A stretch of 64,000 nt of DNA from Artemisia argyi (lineage: Eukaryota > Streptophyta > Magnoliopsida > Asterales > Asteraceae): the NCBI GenBank assembly GCA_030686995.1, contig CM060708.1:255672044-255736043 (forward strand), written 5' to 3'. A program made the translations under genes and the position numbers. How positions within the stretch are numbered: the stretch's first letter is position 1; the number at the start of each line of letters is the position of its first letter. Of the stretch, positions 44,912 to 58,564 are shown piece after piece. The notes under the pieces are model-generated. The model did no database searches. It saw only the letters and a program-made list of their open reading frames with translations, and was not told where the DNA came from.

Positions 44912-45167
44912 CTACCTCCGTCCCAAAATAATTGTCCTCATTTGACTTTTTAAAGTCATAATTTCTCATCTTTGATCTTAAATATTTTTGTATGTGTTAT
45001 ATAATGCTTGATGAAAATTATATCAATGAAAAAGTATTAAAAAACCAATCAATTCATATATTTTGCATCAATTAATATATAACATAAACAAAATTATTAA
45101 AGATCAAAGTTGAGAAATTAAGACTTTAAAAAGTCAAATGAGGACAATTATTTTGGGACGGAGGGAG
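44912..45167. mobile_element. Stowaway MITE (256 bp)
   Basis: Near-perfect long inverted repeats (CTACCTCCGTCCCAAAATAA at the left; the complement, with CTCCCTCCGTCCC, at the right, extending about 45 bp through TCAAATGAGGACAATTATT) and TA duplication at 44910-44911 and 45168-45169. Tc1/mariner-derived and non-coding. Confidence 0.9.
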
Positions 45168-45409
45168 TATAAAATATTCAGTCATGTTGAGAATTTTTGG
45201 ATCAAACCCAACACAAACGTAAACTTGTTTCGTAAAAAAAAAAAAAGTTCGTGAAAAATAGATATGTTTTTGTGTAATCATAGCCAATAACATCAATAGT
45301 GATACAAATGTCTTTTGTAAAGTATGAAATTAGGCCATTAGGTAACTTTGAACCCAACTATTCGGGTGTATTTGCTTTTAACTGATTTATTCGCAACCAT
45401 CGCTTACCT

Positions 45410-45876
45410 CAGTGTCGTCAAAGGCGAGCGCCTAGGCGACAGGCGACGACGAGGCGGACTCACAGCGCCCAAAACTCTAGGCTCAGGCTCACAGACATTT
45501 AAAGCGACGATTTGGGCCTAGAAGTGTAATTAAATGGGTGGGTTTTGGTCGGAATCATGTTATAAACATGATACAAGGATCGAATCATACCCAGAAACAC
45601 GTTTGGTTTGATTTTGAAAATTAGGGTTCATGGTACGATTTGAGATTTTCTGATTTAGAGTGTTTTAATCCAATTAAGTTTGTGGGATAGTGTTAGAATG
45701 CAGTGTGAATCTTATTGCAACCCTAGAATCTAACTAGAAACACAAAATGAATCAAAATCAAAGTTTATTGCAACCATTGGCTTTTTATTTCAGGCCCACG
45801 CTTTTTATGCGCCTCTCACCTAGGCGAGATTTTGGGTCTTTGCGCCTTGCAATCGCATTCGCTTTTGACAACTATG
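45410..45876. mobile_element. hAT-type MITE (467 bp)
   Basis: Inverted ends CAGTGTCGTCAAAGGCGA and TCGCTTTTGACAACTATG, with a degenerate 8-bp target duplication GCTTACCT/GCTTAACT (45402-45409 and 45877-45884; 7 of 8 match). It contains several GCGCCTAGGCG-type palindromic pieces. No transposase. Confidence 0.75.
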
Positions 45877-45884
45877 GCTTAACT

Positions 45885-46708
45885 ATGACAAAAAATAAAT
45901 AGGAATGGTCTTTAAGGCTCTTGACACGCAAACCAACCTATAAACGATGAGGTAATGGATGATTTTTTTCTTTTTATGTTTAAGTTATTCGTGGAAGGCG
46001 AGTATTTGACCGATATGTATGCGGTCTAACTGATGTATCTGTGTGAGTCTGACAGTTCTCAAACTTTATTTGGCTGTTTCAAATGTATACTTAGTAGATT
46101 TGAACCCTATACCTCTAGTGAGAATGTTGTTTGTCTTATCACCAGGCCATTTGACAGTGATTACATATCTTACTGATCTATATTAGTCAAATTTGTAAGA
46201 TTATCATACTAGAGTTTCAAATCTTACATTCACATATAATACATCAATGACGAAAAACCTTGAACACCTCGTGATTACTTGCTTGTTATTTGATAATAGA
46301 ATAACCAATAAGTCAAGGTCACCAAATATTTTATGCATTTTCTTTTTTTTAAACAAACACTCTTCTACATACCAATTACAAGATGTTTCTGTATAAAGAG
46401 TTTCCTCCTTATTCATGCAACAAACTTGCACCATTTTAGCAACTATGTGCAAAGTGCAATCAACCTTCTTTAAAAAGAAAAAAAATCAATCACTTTATAT
46501 TAGTAAAATGGTTGCATAAATATGCAATGAACCCTATAAAATTAACATCACAACTGAATATGAGAAAGTCGATCTCTTAAGAAACCTCTTTTGAAAGGAA
46601 AGAAGCAAAAAAACAACCCAAACAAGAAAAAGAATGATAAACCAATGAACACAGACAAACATTTTGTTGAAAAATAACTATAAACCTGAATACATAAATG
46701 ATAGGGAC
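45885..46708. other. Intergenic spacer before Copia element 1
   Basis: AT-rich. Frames at 46204-46452 and 46548-46778 (-) show no recognisable domain. Confidence 0.45.
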
Positions 46709-47172
46709 TGATATTGTCAATCAATATTTCAGATATAGAGTGGAGAATAAGTGTAGCTGAGTTTAGAGATATGGTCAAAGCTGAAGGACTAAAGTTGACA
46801 AGCTGCTAAAGATCTTTGGTCAAGACTATATAAGCTCTCATATCAGCTAGGGTTTCATTATTCTCTCTCAAGTCGATTTCTCTCATAAATCCACACAGTT
46901 ATTTGTTCTCTTATTTTGATCAACCAAGATATGCTATTTTGTATTGTTGAGAGTTTGTGAGGAGTTGTAATAGAACTATTGATAATTAGTCAATAGCCTA
47001 CCACCTGAATAGTAGTGGGTAGGATTCTGAGTTATGATTAAGTTCTTGAAAGTTGATGTTGTGATTGATTGAGATCAGTTGCTTATTGATCTTGTGGTTT
47101 TGGTTGATTAATAAAATAGTTCTTGAATTGAGATTCAAGAAGTTGTTTCTGGTTAAATTGTGTTTTTCTACA
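46709..47172 (+). repeat. 5' LTR of Copia element 1
   Basis: It starts TGATATTGTC (46709; an alternative start TGATAGGGAC at 46699) and ends TCTACA at 47172, directly abutting the primer site. A TATATAAG box lies near 46828. No second LTR is in the window to verify the start. Confidence 0.65.
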
Positions 47173-47184
47173 TGGTATCAGAGC
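47173..47184 (+). other. Primer binding site, tRNA-Met
   Basis: TGGTATCAGAGC immediately after the LTR, the standard Copia initiator-Met primer site. Confidence 0.9.
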
Positions 47185-47747
47185 AAGGCTCTTCATCTTG
47201 CTCTTTTTAAAATGATTTCGGAAAAATTAGGGTTTCTAAAATTTGGGGGTTTTTCAAAATTGCTTTGATTAAACCTAATTAACCGTTGTTAATTAGTGAT
47301 TTTTTTGTTCTAATTGATCAATTAAAAAAGGGTTTTCAAAATGCCTAATTTTTGAGAAAATTAGGGTTTGGATAAGTTTGGGGGTTTTTGATCTCTGGCT
47401 TCGATCGGTGGTTGGTTTCTGGGTTCTTGATCTGGTTTGTTGGATCTTGGTGAATCTTGGTGATTTAGATCGTGTGGGTTGTAATTCTTGACTAAGTGAA
47501 TCAAGAATTATAACTTGGGTTGATTGTTCCGCTGCTGGTTGTGTTCTTGCGTGCACTGTAACACCTCTCACGCTCTCTTCTTTAATTATGTTCTTTACTT
47601 TCTTGTTTAGTGACGGGGAGTAGGATTTGGGTTGTTGAAGTTGAGATTATTGTGTTTTGTGTTTACTGTGCTTACTTGGTACTTGTTTTCTTTATTGTCA
47701 TTAGATATTCTGTGATTGTTTGTGTGTTTAGACCTTGACCTACCACT

Positions 47748-49783
47748 TTGAGTGGCAAGGAAGCCTGGGAACTACCTTCTCTTCCCTTTCTTGTGTGTTT
47801 GTTTTGTTTCTTATCTGTTTTTACTATGTCTGTGCATAACTCTACACCTCCTAATTCTGTGCATAATTCTGATGATGATGATGATGATGGTCAAGTTACT
47901 TTGATTAGTAAGCTTGAACTGAGTCATCCATTACACTTACATCCTAATGATTCAGCCACTCTTACTGTTGTGTCTATAAAACTAAAAGGAACAGAAAATT
48001 ATAACGTGTGGTCTTGTGCTATGTTGTTGGCCTTAGAGGGTAAAAATAAAACTGGATTTATTGATGGATCTTGTAGAAGATCTAATGTGGATGAAGTTTT
48101 AGGAAGACAATGGGATAGGGTGAATGCTGTAGTCTTGGGGTGGATTTTAAACTCTATTTCAGAAGAGTTTTTTTTGGGTCAAATTTTTTCAAAAAGAGCT
48201 TCTGAAGTTTGGACTGAATTAAAAGAGACTTTTGACAGAGTTGATGGTTCTGTTACTTTTAATTTGCACCATAAAATCAATTCTATGTCTCAAAATGGTA
48301 GTTCTATTGCTGAATACTTTAATAAACTGAGTACATTGTGGAAACAATTTGATGCTTTGGTTAAATTGCCTAGGTGTACTTGTCATGCTTCTGATGACTT
48401 TAAGAAACATAACCAGTTAGTGAAACTTATGCAGTTTTTAATGGGTTTGGATGATTCTTATATGCAAATTAGGTCTAATATTCTATCTAGAGACCCTCTT
48501 CCTGATGTTAAAGGGGCTTTTGCCATTATTTCTAGTGAGGAGTCTCACAGATCTGTAGTCTCTGGTTCAGTTGCTGGTACCTCTCAGAGGTCTCAGTCAA
48601 CTGTTTTCAACTCCAGTGTGCCCAATAGAGGTAATTATCAGAGGCCCCCAACCTCTGCTAATTCCTCAAGACCTAATAACAATTCTAGACCCAATGATAA
48701 TAGGAGGAACACTGGTGGACCTACTTTTGTTTGTGAGCATTGTGGTTTTAATGGTCATACTGCTGATAGATGCTTTAAACTCATTGGGTATCCTACTGAT
48801 TTTGGAAAAAATAAGAGAAATAATAATAGTAATAATCAGGGTGCTCAAAATTTTAATAGAAGGTTTATTAATAATAACAATTATGTTGGTTCTAGTTCCA
48901 CTTCTACTTTTTCTGATGAACAGATTTCAAAATTGATCTCTTTGAGTAAAGAAAATTCTTGTAGTGTTGATGGAAATGGGAAAGGAATACATGCCAATAT
49001 GGCAGGTATTGTTTTAAACAATAGCAAGTTCTTTAACCAGAATTTTCAAAAGTTTTTTTGTAATAACAGTAAATTTAGATTTGCACTTGTTGCATCTGGA
49101 CTTATTGTTGACTCTGGTGCCAATCAGCACCTTACATATACTGATAAGTTCTTGGTTAATGTCATTGACATTTCCAAACTTGGAATCAAAGTTTCACATC
49201 CTAATGGTACTGAAGCTTTGATTACCAAGGTTGGAAATATGGTTTTAACAAAAAACTTAACTCTATATGATGTGTTGGTTGTTCCAGAATACTGTGTAAG
49301 CTTAATGTCTGTTCATAAAGTGGCTAGAGACAGCAAATTTGTTATTGCTTTTGATGAGTCTAAATGCTATGTCTTACATCAGGATTTGAGGGGAATGAGT
49401 GTTCTAGGGATTGGTAGACAAAAGGATGGTTTGTATTACTTTAATGGAAATCAAGGTATTGGTTTAGGGTTTGAAAATTCTAAGACCTTTTGTAATTTGA
49501 CCAAAGAAACATGGCACTGCAGACTTGGTCATCCTTCTGATCAAGTCTTGTCAGTACTGAAAGGTGAAATCAATTTTGAAAATAAAACTATAATTGAACC
49601 TTGTGACATCTGTCAAAAGGCAAAACAAACAAGAGAATCTTTTCCTTTAAGTGAACATAAAACCAAAGGTCTTGGTGAACTTGTTCATCTAGATCTTTGG
49701 GGACCTTATAAAGTTAAAAGTAAAGATGGTTTTAGATTCTTTTTAACTATTGTAGATGATTTCACCAGGGCTGTTTGGGTATA
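47748..49783 (+). pseudogene. Copia element 1 gag-protease-integrase, first part
   Basis: The open frame starts at 47748, though the ATG at 47826 (MSVHNSTPPN) is an equally likely start. It encodes a UBN2/DUF4219-type gag (residues about 60-260), a CX2CX4HX4C zinc knuckle (48732-48773), an Asn-rich linker, the aspartic protease motif DSGANQHL (DSG 49110-49118), the GAG-pre-integrase motif WHCRLGHPS, and the start of the integrase (CDICQKAKQ, then HLDLWGPY with the first catalytic Asp). The reading frame is then broken by the inserted LTR at 49784; the listed frame ends at 49826 in foreign sequence. Up to that point no internal stop is present. Confidence 0.9.
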
Positions 49784-50144
49784 TGTTAGGAATACAAATA
49801 TTCCTGTAAAAGTCTCGGTCACCTAATGATTGTAATAGCATTAAGTTAGCTCATAGTTAGTTTGTTTATTAGTTAATTAGTATTAGTTTAAGTAACACCG
49901 TGGAAGAAGGACGGGTCTTCACCCACTGTATGCCTGATCCACAGCCCGGGAGTGGGCGTTTTATTGTAAGTATAAATACCCTTCTCCACATGTGGAGAGG
50001 GTTGGATCTTCACTTAATCTCAATCTAATATTTCTCTTTTTCTCTCAAGGTTCCTTTCTTTCTTTCTTTCCTCTCCTCTTCCTCACCTTCTACGCCTCAC
50101 AAATCACAACATGAACATGTTTCCGACATAGTTAGTATTCTACA
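49784..50144 (+). repeat. 5' LTR of Copia element 2
   Basis: TGTTAGGAATAC...TATTCTACA, with a TATAAATA box at about 49973 and a TTTCTTTC-rich end. The matching 3' copy has the same length. Confidence 0.95.
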
Positions 50145-50146
50145 AT

Positions 50147-50160
50147 TGGTATCAAGAGCC
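50147..50160 (+). other. Primer binding site of Copia element 2
   Basis: TGGTATCAAGAGCC, two bases after the 5' LTR; a Met-type primer site with one extra A. Confidence 0.85.
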
Positions 50161-50610
50161 AAGGTTTCATCTTAGGGCCTTGTAGAATCAAATTTGATGA
50201 TGTTTTGAGTGGTTTTGTGAGTGTGAAGTCATTTTCTTGGAAAACATCTTGGTTTTATCTTTCTAGTGTTGTTATACATGTTAGTAATGTACTTTTATGT
50301 TCATCAGTGTTTGTAGAACATTGTAGTTTAGTTTGTGTTACCATTTCCTTAATCTATTTGAAGTTTGGAGTTGATTTTGGGCGGATTTTCTTTGTTGCGG
50401 TTAAGTCCACTGTTTCATTGCTTGGTTGCGATTAAGTTCTGTTATCTGCGGTTAGCTTGCTGCGACTACCATTTTGGGAATACAAACAAAACGCAAAGAT
50501 AGCGACAGTTTTGGACCATTGTCACTGCGATTAGTTGTTTGCGATTAGTCTATTGTGGTTAGCTTTTCTACGGTTGGGTGTTTTATGCGGTTTGGTAGCT
50601 TCTGTGGTTA

Positions 50611-50808
50611 GTGTCCTGCGGTTAGTATCTTTGGTTTGCGGTTTACTTAGGTTGCGTTTAGATCATTCTGTGGCTGGATTGTGTTGCGGTTTGGTATTTT
50701 ATGAGGTTAGTGTCCTGCGGTTAGTATCTTTGGTTTGCGGTTTACTTAGGTTGCGTTTAGATCATTCTGCGGCTGGATTGTGTTGCGGTTTGGTATTTTC
50801 TGAGGTTA
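50611..50808 (+). repeat. Tandem 99-bp repeat in the leader
   Basis: Two consecutive 99-bp units (starting GTGTCCTGCGG at 50611 and 50710; a third partial start at 50809) in the untranslated leader between primer site and gag. The 106-aa frame at 50535-50855 is the translation of this repeat and not a gene. Confidence 0.85.
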
Positions 50809-50906
50809 GTGTCCTGCGGTTAGATCAAGTTGTAGCTATACTTTCCTGTGACTAGTACCTTACATTGCGAGTATCTCCCACTTTGTGTTTTGGTAATTTC
50901 TAATTT

Positions 50907-53483
50907 GTGATGTCGACATCTTCCGATGACATTCAAGCTGCGGGGTCTGACACCCGACCTCCGATGCTGGATAGAACTGACTATGAATCATGGGCTCAAA
51001 GGATTCGTCTGTACTGTCTGGGTAAAGAAAATGGGGTTAACATCTTGAAATCCATCGATGAGGGACCCTTTCAAATGGGTACTACTAGAGACACGGTCAC
51101 AGCAGCAACTGATCTACTACCGGCCGTACTTGGTCCTGATAGACCTCGCACTTACGATGAGTTGTCTGATGAAGAAAAGAAACGCTATGATGCAGACATC
51201 AGAGCATCAAATATCGTCATTCAAGGGCTTCCCAAAGATGTCTACAAACTTATCAACTACAACACTGAAGCAAAGGCGGTCTGGGATAATGTCAAAATGC
51301 TTCTTGCAGGGTCTGAGTTAACTAAAGAAGATCATGAGTCACAGCTATACGATGAATTTGAGCATTTCAAAATGAATCCAGGTGAAAACATCACTGACTA
51401 TTACGTCATATTTCACAAGCTGGTCAATGATATGAGAGCCATCAAGATGACAATGCCCAACATACAGCTTAATTCCAAATTCGTGAACAACATGGCACCT
51501 GAATGGGATAGGTTTGTTACAGTTGTTAAGCTCAACAAGGGTCTCAGGCATACCAATCATGAACAGCTTTATGCATATCTCCAACAACATGAGAAACATG
51601 CTGCTTATGATCGGCTAATGCGAGAAAAGCTCAATCCGTCTGCAACAAATGAATCTCTTGCTTTTGTTTCCAATGTTCAACAACCTAATCAAACCTCTAA
51701 TGATCAAGTTCAACCATCACAATCATCCAGGTCTACCCCAACCAATAGTCAACCATCAACTCCCTCACCATCTGCTTTGAATACACAACTTGATTCTGGG
51801 TATTCTCACACTGACATGATGATTGATAATCTCTCCAACCAAGTTTCTCTACTGGTCCAACAGTTCAGGGCTGCACTTCCATCTACTAACAACCAACTCA
51901 GAATCTCATCTAATCCACGTAATCAGGCAGTCATTGAAGATGGTCGGGTGGTGGTGCAGAATGTGCAAGGAAGACAGAACTTCAACCAAAGAAATGCTGG
52001 TAGAGAGAATGGGCAGTACAGAGTTGGGAATGCTCTTCAAGCACAAGCTAAGCAGCCGAAATGCTATAATTGCGGAGGGTTGGGCCATATTGCTAGGAAT
52101 TGCACTCTCCCAAAACGTCCCCAAAACTCTGAGTACTTCAAGGACAAGATGTTGTTGATGCAGGCACAAGAAAATGGGACAGTGTTGGATGAAGAAGCTT
52201 TGCTCTTTCTGGCTGGTAATGATGGGAACACCTTTGATGCTGATGTGAATGATCAACCTGTTCAGGACATGGCTCTTAATGACCCAAATATTTTTCAAGT
52301 TAAAGAGTGTGATGCATTTGACTCAAATGTGGATGATGAACCTACTGCTCAAACCATTTTCATGGCTAATCTGTCTGCAGCAGCATCCTCTTCACAGCAT
52401 CCTGATTTATCCATCACATCTGCTATCTCTGAGGTACCAACTTCTCCTAATCATGATCTGAATAATCCCACAACTGAACAGGGGGCATGTGACTCTGTAC
52501 AACTCAAGAATATTGTCAACACAAACATCACTGATATGGGTAATACCAATAATATCCCATATGAAATGTATGTGAATGACAATGGACCGCCAGTTGTACC
52601 AAGTGACATGCCATCTATTGACTCTAGAGAACATGAGGTACATGAGCACACGATATACAATCCTGATGATTCCCTGATCACTAGAATTAACACCCTTAAG
52701 GATCAAGTGAATATTTATGAGCAGCGTGCTAAGTTTGAGCTGAATGAACGTGAGCAGAAAATGGAATGGCAACTGTGTACTTACATATCTGAAAACAATT
52801 CCAAACAAGAATCATTAAAAAGGGAACTAGTTTCTTTAAAGAACCAATTGGATCAAACCATCAAACAAAAACTAGAGGTTCAAAAAGGTTTGACTTCAAT
52901 CAAACTTGAATTCAAAGATAAAGAAACTAAACTTCTAAATGATTTCTCAAAACTAAAATTGTTGAAAAATAAATTGAAAGATAAGTTGTACACACAGGGC
53001 CAAACCATTCAATCTGCTCAAATAATGGAAAACCATAGGAAACTAAGTGGTGAATTTAGTGAACATGATACCTCCAAACCCAAAGCAAGATACCTTAGAA
53101 TTGGTCTAGGTGCACAACCTGCATTATATGATGCAACCACTATGCTTGAACCTAATCATGCCCCACCTGATACACGATCCTACGACCACATCAATGAGGC
53201 AGAGGATAGAACTAGGGTAAAACTTGCTGAATGTTTAAAGGATCCTAAATGCATTGCTAAGAATATTGTGTTTCACTATGATTATGCGAATGACAATCAA
53301 ACTGCAATTTTTGTTCCTCAAAAGAGGATTCTTCCTGAAAAAGTGTTTTGGAATATTGACATTGAGAAAATGCAAGCTGAAAGAGTTGTAGGTAACACAC
53401 GCACTATGTTTAGAATTGCTCACCCAACTAATTACCCCCTGAACACACCTAGGCACCTTGTACCTTTCACTCTCCCCACATAA
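50907..53483 (+). pseudogene. Sirevirus gag, N-terminal part
   Basis: ATG at 50907 (MMSTSSDDIQ). Residues about 20-230 form a UBN2-type gag (YESWAQRIRLYCLGKENG, later FVNNMAPEWDRFVTVVKLNK). The zinc knuckle CYNCGGLGHIARNC is at 52062-52103. A Gln/Asn/Ser-rich linker and an acidic region follow, then coiled coil (about 595-700). The frame stops at TAA 53481-53483; a second TAA follows at 53517 and the same frame reopens at 53520 with sequence that family members have in continuous gag. The first stop is therefore a degenerative mutation rather than a natural end. Confidence 0.85.
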
Positions 53484-53519
53484 TGTAATACTCTAATTGG
53501 GCTGTATGTGCTAGGTTAA

Positions 53520-55574
53520 TTGTTTAATGACTTTGAGAAAACCTGTAAAATAAGAATTACACCTACAGGGATTACAGAAGGGGAAAGGGGTTTTGAGCAA
53601 ACAAAACAGTGTTACCTAACTGAAGTTATGCCATTTTTTAAACTTCTCAAAGAACATTTTGAGGGCCTTAAAAACACCATTAATGATGATGTGACTCAAA
53701 TGAAAAAGGTTTTTGATGAAGTGGAAAGTGAGGGTAAACAATTAGCTATTGATCTCAAATATAGTGAAATTGACAGGAAAAACATTCTCATCATGAATGA
53801 AAATTTGATTGCTAATTGCATAGCAAAAGATGTGTTTTATACTGTTACCGACTCTGCACTATCTGCTCGACAATTCCATGAAATGTCGGTTACTTTGAAT
53901 GTCTTCCAAAATCGTGTGATTGAGCTTGAGGGGGAGAATTATAAACTTACTGAAAAAATTCAAAACGACGATCATGATAACATGGTCAGGACTTTCTCAA
54001 AACTAGAAGTTGATAATCTGAACCTACAATTAAAATATCAACATCTAGAAGAAAGCATAAAAATATCAAATGCCAAGATATCTTCGGATGCTCCTGAGTT
54101 TGATACATGTTTTGAATTAGCCAAAAAGGTTGAAGTAATTCAAGCTCACTCAAACACGATTCGGAAGTTGAAGGTCCAAATTGCACAATTAAAATTGAAC
54201 ATAAGCGATGTGACCAATACCAATTACCAGAAGTCGATAGATTCTCAAAACTTTCAAAAACAGGGCATTATCAATGAATTACAACTTGAAAATGAGTGGC
54301 TTCGTGCTGAAATGTCAAACGCTAAACAACGCTATAAAGAATTGTTTGAGTCTATTAAAACAACACGTGACCAAAACAATGAAAGAGTCACTTCTTTGTT
54401 AAATAAAATTGAGAATCTAAAGACCATGGTGAACGGTAAAATGCCTGTTGTTTCATGTGATCATGCAATTTCCAATGTACATGCTTGTAATAAATATGCG
54501 TGCGATGCTGTGAATGTTTCTCTTCCCCTTAGGAACAATAAGTTAGTTCATAACAACTATTTTAGAAATCTTAAGGATTGTCTGGCCATACTTAGAGAAA
54601 CCATTGAAGATGAGAGGATTTCTAAACCACTTGATGATGTTATTATTGGTGCGTGCTTCCTCACTAATAGAGCCCAGGATTTATTAGAATATGCCATAGG
54701 ATCATGCCCCAAGAATGATAACAAGTCGGATAGGACAATTGCATTGCACCCTCTCAGTGGTAACAAGCATGTCACAGTTGACTTTCCCCAAACCATGTCA
54801 CAATCCTCCATCTTGATCACCAGTAAACAAGTAGCAACTAATCAGACTAATGTTCCCGACATTGCTTCTACAGGAGTAAAAGGTGTATCTAATGCTAGCA
54901 AGTCACAGCCTAAGTGTAATACAAAGAATGTTAGGACTTTGCCGGCTAAGAGTACACTTATGAAGGAAGTAGAAGAATCATCTAGGAACAATAAAGTGAT
55001 GCTTAGTGAAAGGAATCGAGTTGATTCAAACATTTGTGTTAACAATGATGTAATTAATTCTGATGCTATTTGTAAGACTTGTAACAAATGCTTATTTTAT
55101 GGTAATCATGATGCATGTGTTGTGTCCTTTCTTAAATCCACTATGAAATCTCCAGTTATGAATGTTTCTAGTGTTAAACGGGCAAAACAAGTATGGAATA
55201 AAACAGGAAAAGTTTTCACTAATGTTGGTTATCAATGGAGACCTACTGGAAGGAAATTCACTCTGAGGGGAAAATGCCCAGTGACTAGGATCACTAACTC
55301 TAGAGTTGTGCCTATTAGGAAGTGGAGACCTACCGGTAGACTTTTTCCAATAGAAGCAATGAATACCACTCCTAGTTCTAGTGCATCAAAATGTGAATAC
55401 TCCAGTGAGATATCTGTTACGTATGATAATCCAATATTTGTGTGTTCTAACCAAACGGACCCCAATTGTCTGTGGGGCTCCAGCTTTTTCAGTTATCCAC
55501 GATTGTCTGGTTTCAAATGCAGGTCGTACAAATCGTCCTTTGGTATTTGGACTCAGGCTGCTCAAAACATATGA
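53520..55574 (+). pseudogene. Sirevirus gag, coiled-coil C-terminal part
   Basis: It continues in the same frame after the two stops. Long heptad-rich stretches (about residues 20-130, 140-215 and 245-300) precede a region with the KTCNKC....H..C cysteine/histidine cluster and two GYQWRPTGRKF / WRPTGRLF repeats that lead toward the protease. The frame ends at 55574 where protease coding continues in a different frame from about 55466, indicating a frameshift in the overlap or a decayed junction. Confidence 0.8.
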
Positions 55575-58564
55575 CTGGAGATCGCTCGCGGCTCAAGAAT
55601 TTCGTGGAAAAGTTTATTGGTACGGTTAGATTTGGGAATGACCATTTTGGATCTATAATGGGTTATGGTGATTACGTCTTCGGAGACAGTGTTATATCCA
55701 GAGTTTACTACGTGGAAGGACTTGGGCACAATCTATTTTCTGTTGGTCAATTCTGTGACTCAGATCTCGAAGTCGCCTTCAGAAAGCACACCTGTTTTGT
55801 TAGAGAATTAGATGGTGTTGATCTTCTCAAGGGGAGTTGGGGCACTAATCTTTACACCATCTCCATCGAAGATATGCTACGGTCCTCTCCAATTTGTCTG
55901 CTTTCTAAAGCATCCAAGAATAAATCATGGTTGTGGCATCGCCGTTTAAACCATTTGAACTTCGGTACTATCAATGAGCTTACACGTAAGGATCTTGTTC
56001 GAGGCTTGCCCAGACTTAAGTATGAAAAAGACCATCTGTGTTCCGCCTGTCAAATGGGCAAGAGCAAAAAGCACACCCATAAACCCAAAACTGTCAATTC
56101 AATCATGGAAGTTCTTCATACTCTTCACAAGGATCTATGTGGACCTATGAGGATTCAAAGTATCAACGGAAAGAAATATGTGCTGGTTATTGTTGATGAT
56201 TACTCTCGATTCACATGGGTAAAATTTCTATGATCAAAAGATGAAACTCCGGAAACCATCATCAAACTCATCAAGATGTTGCAAGTCCGCCTCAACAAAA
56301 CAGTTAGAATCATTCGTACTGATAATGGAACAGAGTTTGTGAACAGACAACTTACTCTATTTTATGAAGGTGTCGGGATCAGTCATCAAAAGAGCATTCC
56401 ACGTACTCCTCAACAAAATGGAGTTGTTGAAAGACGCAATCGCACCTTAGTTGAAGCTGCAAGGACTATGCTCATCTTCTCCAAAGCTCCTATGTTTCTT
56501 TGGGCTGAGGCAATTGCCACTGCATGTTACACACAGAACCGATCCTTGATACATCCTCTCCACTGCAAGACTCCCTATGAACTGGTACATAGCAGAAAAC
56601 CCGATCTTTCATTTCTTCGAGTTTTTGGTGCACTTTGCTATCCAACTAATGACAGTGAAGACCTTGGGAAACTCAAGGCCAAGGCTGACATTGGTTTCTT
56701 CGTTGGCTATGCTCCAGAGCGAAAGGGGTACCGAATCTACAACAAACGTACCAGAGACATAATGGAAACAATCCACGTTACTTTCGATGAGCTGACTGAG
56801 CAACCGGTTCCTGGACAATCAAGTTCTGGACCCGTACCTAACCTTTTGTCTCCTGGACCAATTAGTTCCAGGCTTGTACAGAATCACATCCCTGCTGCTC
56901 CTTTTGTACCTCCTACAAGTGAAGATTGGAAGAAACTGTTCGACCCTATGTTTGATGAATACTTTGAACCTCAACCGATGAATGCTCCTGAAGCTACAAT
57001 GGTTCAACCACCAGATGGGGTGGTGAATAATCAAGATGACAATAACGGTCCATCCACTTCATTGTCATGGGATTCTGAAGCTCCCACCATCAGTCAATCG
57101 GTTAGCACTTCTAATGTCCAACCTTCACCTGTACAGCGAGCGGCAACTGTAGATAATACATCTGAAGTTAATCCTTTTGCTCCACCTGATAATGAGCCGT
57201 TTGTTAACATCTTTGCCCCTGAATCATCAAATGATGTAACATCCTCTGACGAATCTAACACAGCTACCTCAGTTCCATATTCTCAACCCCATGAATACCT
57301 TAGAAAATGGACCAATGATCATCCTATAGACAACATTATTGGAAACCCTTCGCGTCCAGTATCTACCCGCAAGCAACTTGCAACCGACGCATTGTGGTGC
57401 TTCTTTAATTCTGTCCTTTCTAAAGCTGAACCAAAAAGCGTCAAGGATGCAATGTCCAAACACTCATGGTTCACTGCAATGGTGGACGAAATTCATGAAT
57501 TTGATCGACTGGATGTCTGGGAACTAGTACCACCTCCCGAGTGTGCTATGATCATCGCTCTCAAATGGATATTCAAGGTTAAACTTGATGAGCATGGAGA
57601 TGTATTGAAAAACAAAGCTAGGCTTGTGGCAAAAGGATATCGACAAGAAGAAGGAATAGACTTTGAAGAATCCTTCGCCCCAGTTGCTAGAATAGAAGCC
57701 ATAAGGATCTTTCTCGCAAATGCTGCAAGTCAAAACATGGTGGTCTATCAAATGGATGTCAAGACTGCATTCTTAAATGGGGATCTGAAAGAGGTGGTGT
57801 ACGTATCTCAACCCGAAGGTTTTGTGGATCCAGAACGCCATAATCACATTTATCGATTAAAGAAGGCTCTCTATGGGCTTAAACAAGCACCTAGGGCGTG
57901 GTACGACACCTTGTCTAAATTTCTTCTGGCTAACGAATTCTCCAAAGGCGTTGTTGATCCTACACTCTTTACCAGAAAAACGGGCAAAAACCTCCTACAT
58001 GTACAAATCTATGTTGATGACATCATCTTTGCCTCATCTGATCCCACAGAATGTGATCGTTTCTCCCAAGAGATGAGTTCCGAATTCCAAATGTCTATGA
58101 TGGATCAAATGTCATTCTTTCTAGGACTGCAAATTTCTCAAAACCCCAATGGCATCTTCATCAATCAATCCAAATACGCCAATGAAACTTTGAAGAAATT
58201 TGGATTCGACTCCTGTGATTCAGTTGATACTCCTATGATTGAACGCTCAAAACTTGACGAAGATGATGTGGGAATTCCGGTCGACCAAACCATGTATCGA
58301 AGCATGATTGGCTCCTTAATGTACCTCACTGCAAGCAGACCCGATCTTCTATTTGCAGTTTGCATTTGTGCTCGGTATCAATCCAAACCCACCAAGAAAC
58401 ATCTGGAAGCTGTCAAAAGAGTCTTTCGATACCTTAAAGGAACAATCCACATGGGCCTTTGGTACCCTAAAGAAACTTCTATGGCTCTCACAGCATATCA
58501 GATGCTGATCATGCGGGATGTCAAGACACTCGTCGCAATACATCTGGGGGTGCACAGTTTTTAG
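55466..58564 (+). pseudogene. Sirevirus pol: protease-integrase-RT
   Basis: One frame with a single internal TGA at 56231-56233. Order: protease motif YLDSGCSKHMTG (DSG 55550-55558); GAG-pre-integrase WLWHRRLNHLNFGTI and a CX2C finger (CSACQMGKSKKH); integrase core with [16 protein letters not shown] and [11 protein letters not shown]; Ser/Pro-rich linker; RT with [46 protein letters not shown] and the active site YVDDIIF (about 58010-58030). At about 58493 a frameshift enters the RNase H domain, so the listed end at 58564 is out of frame. Confidence 0.88.
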
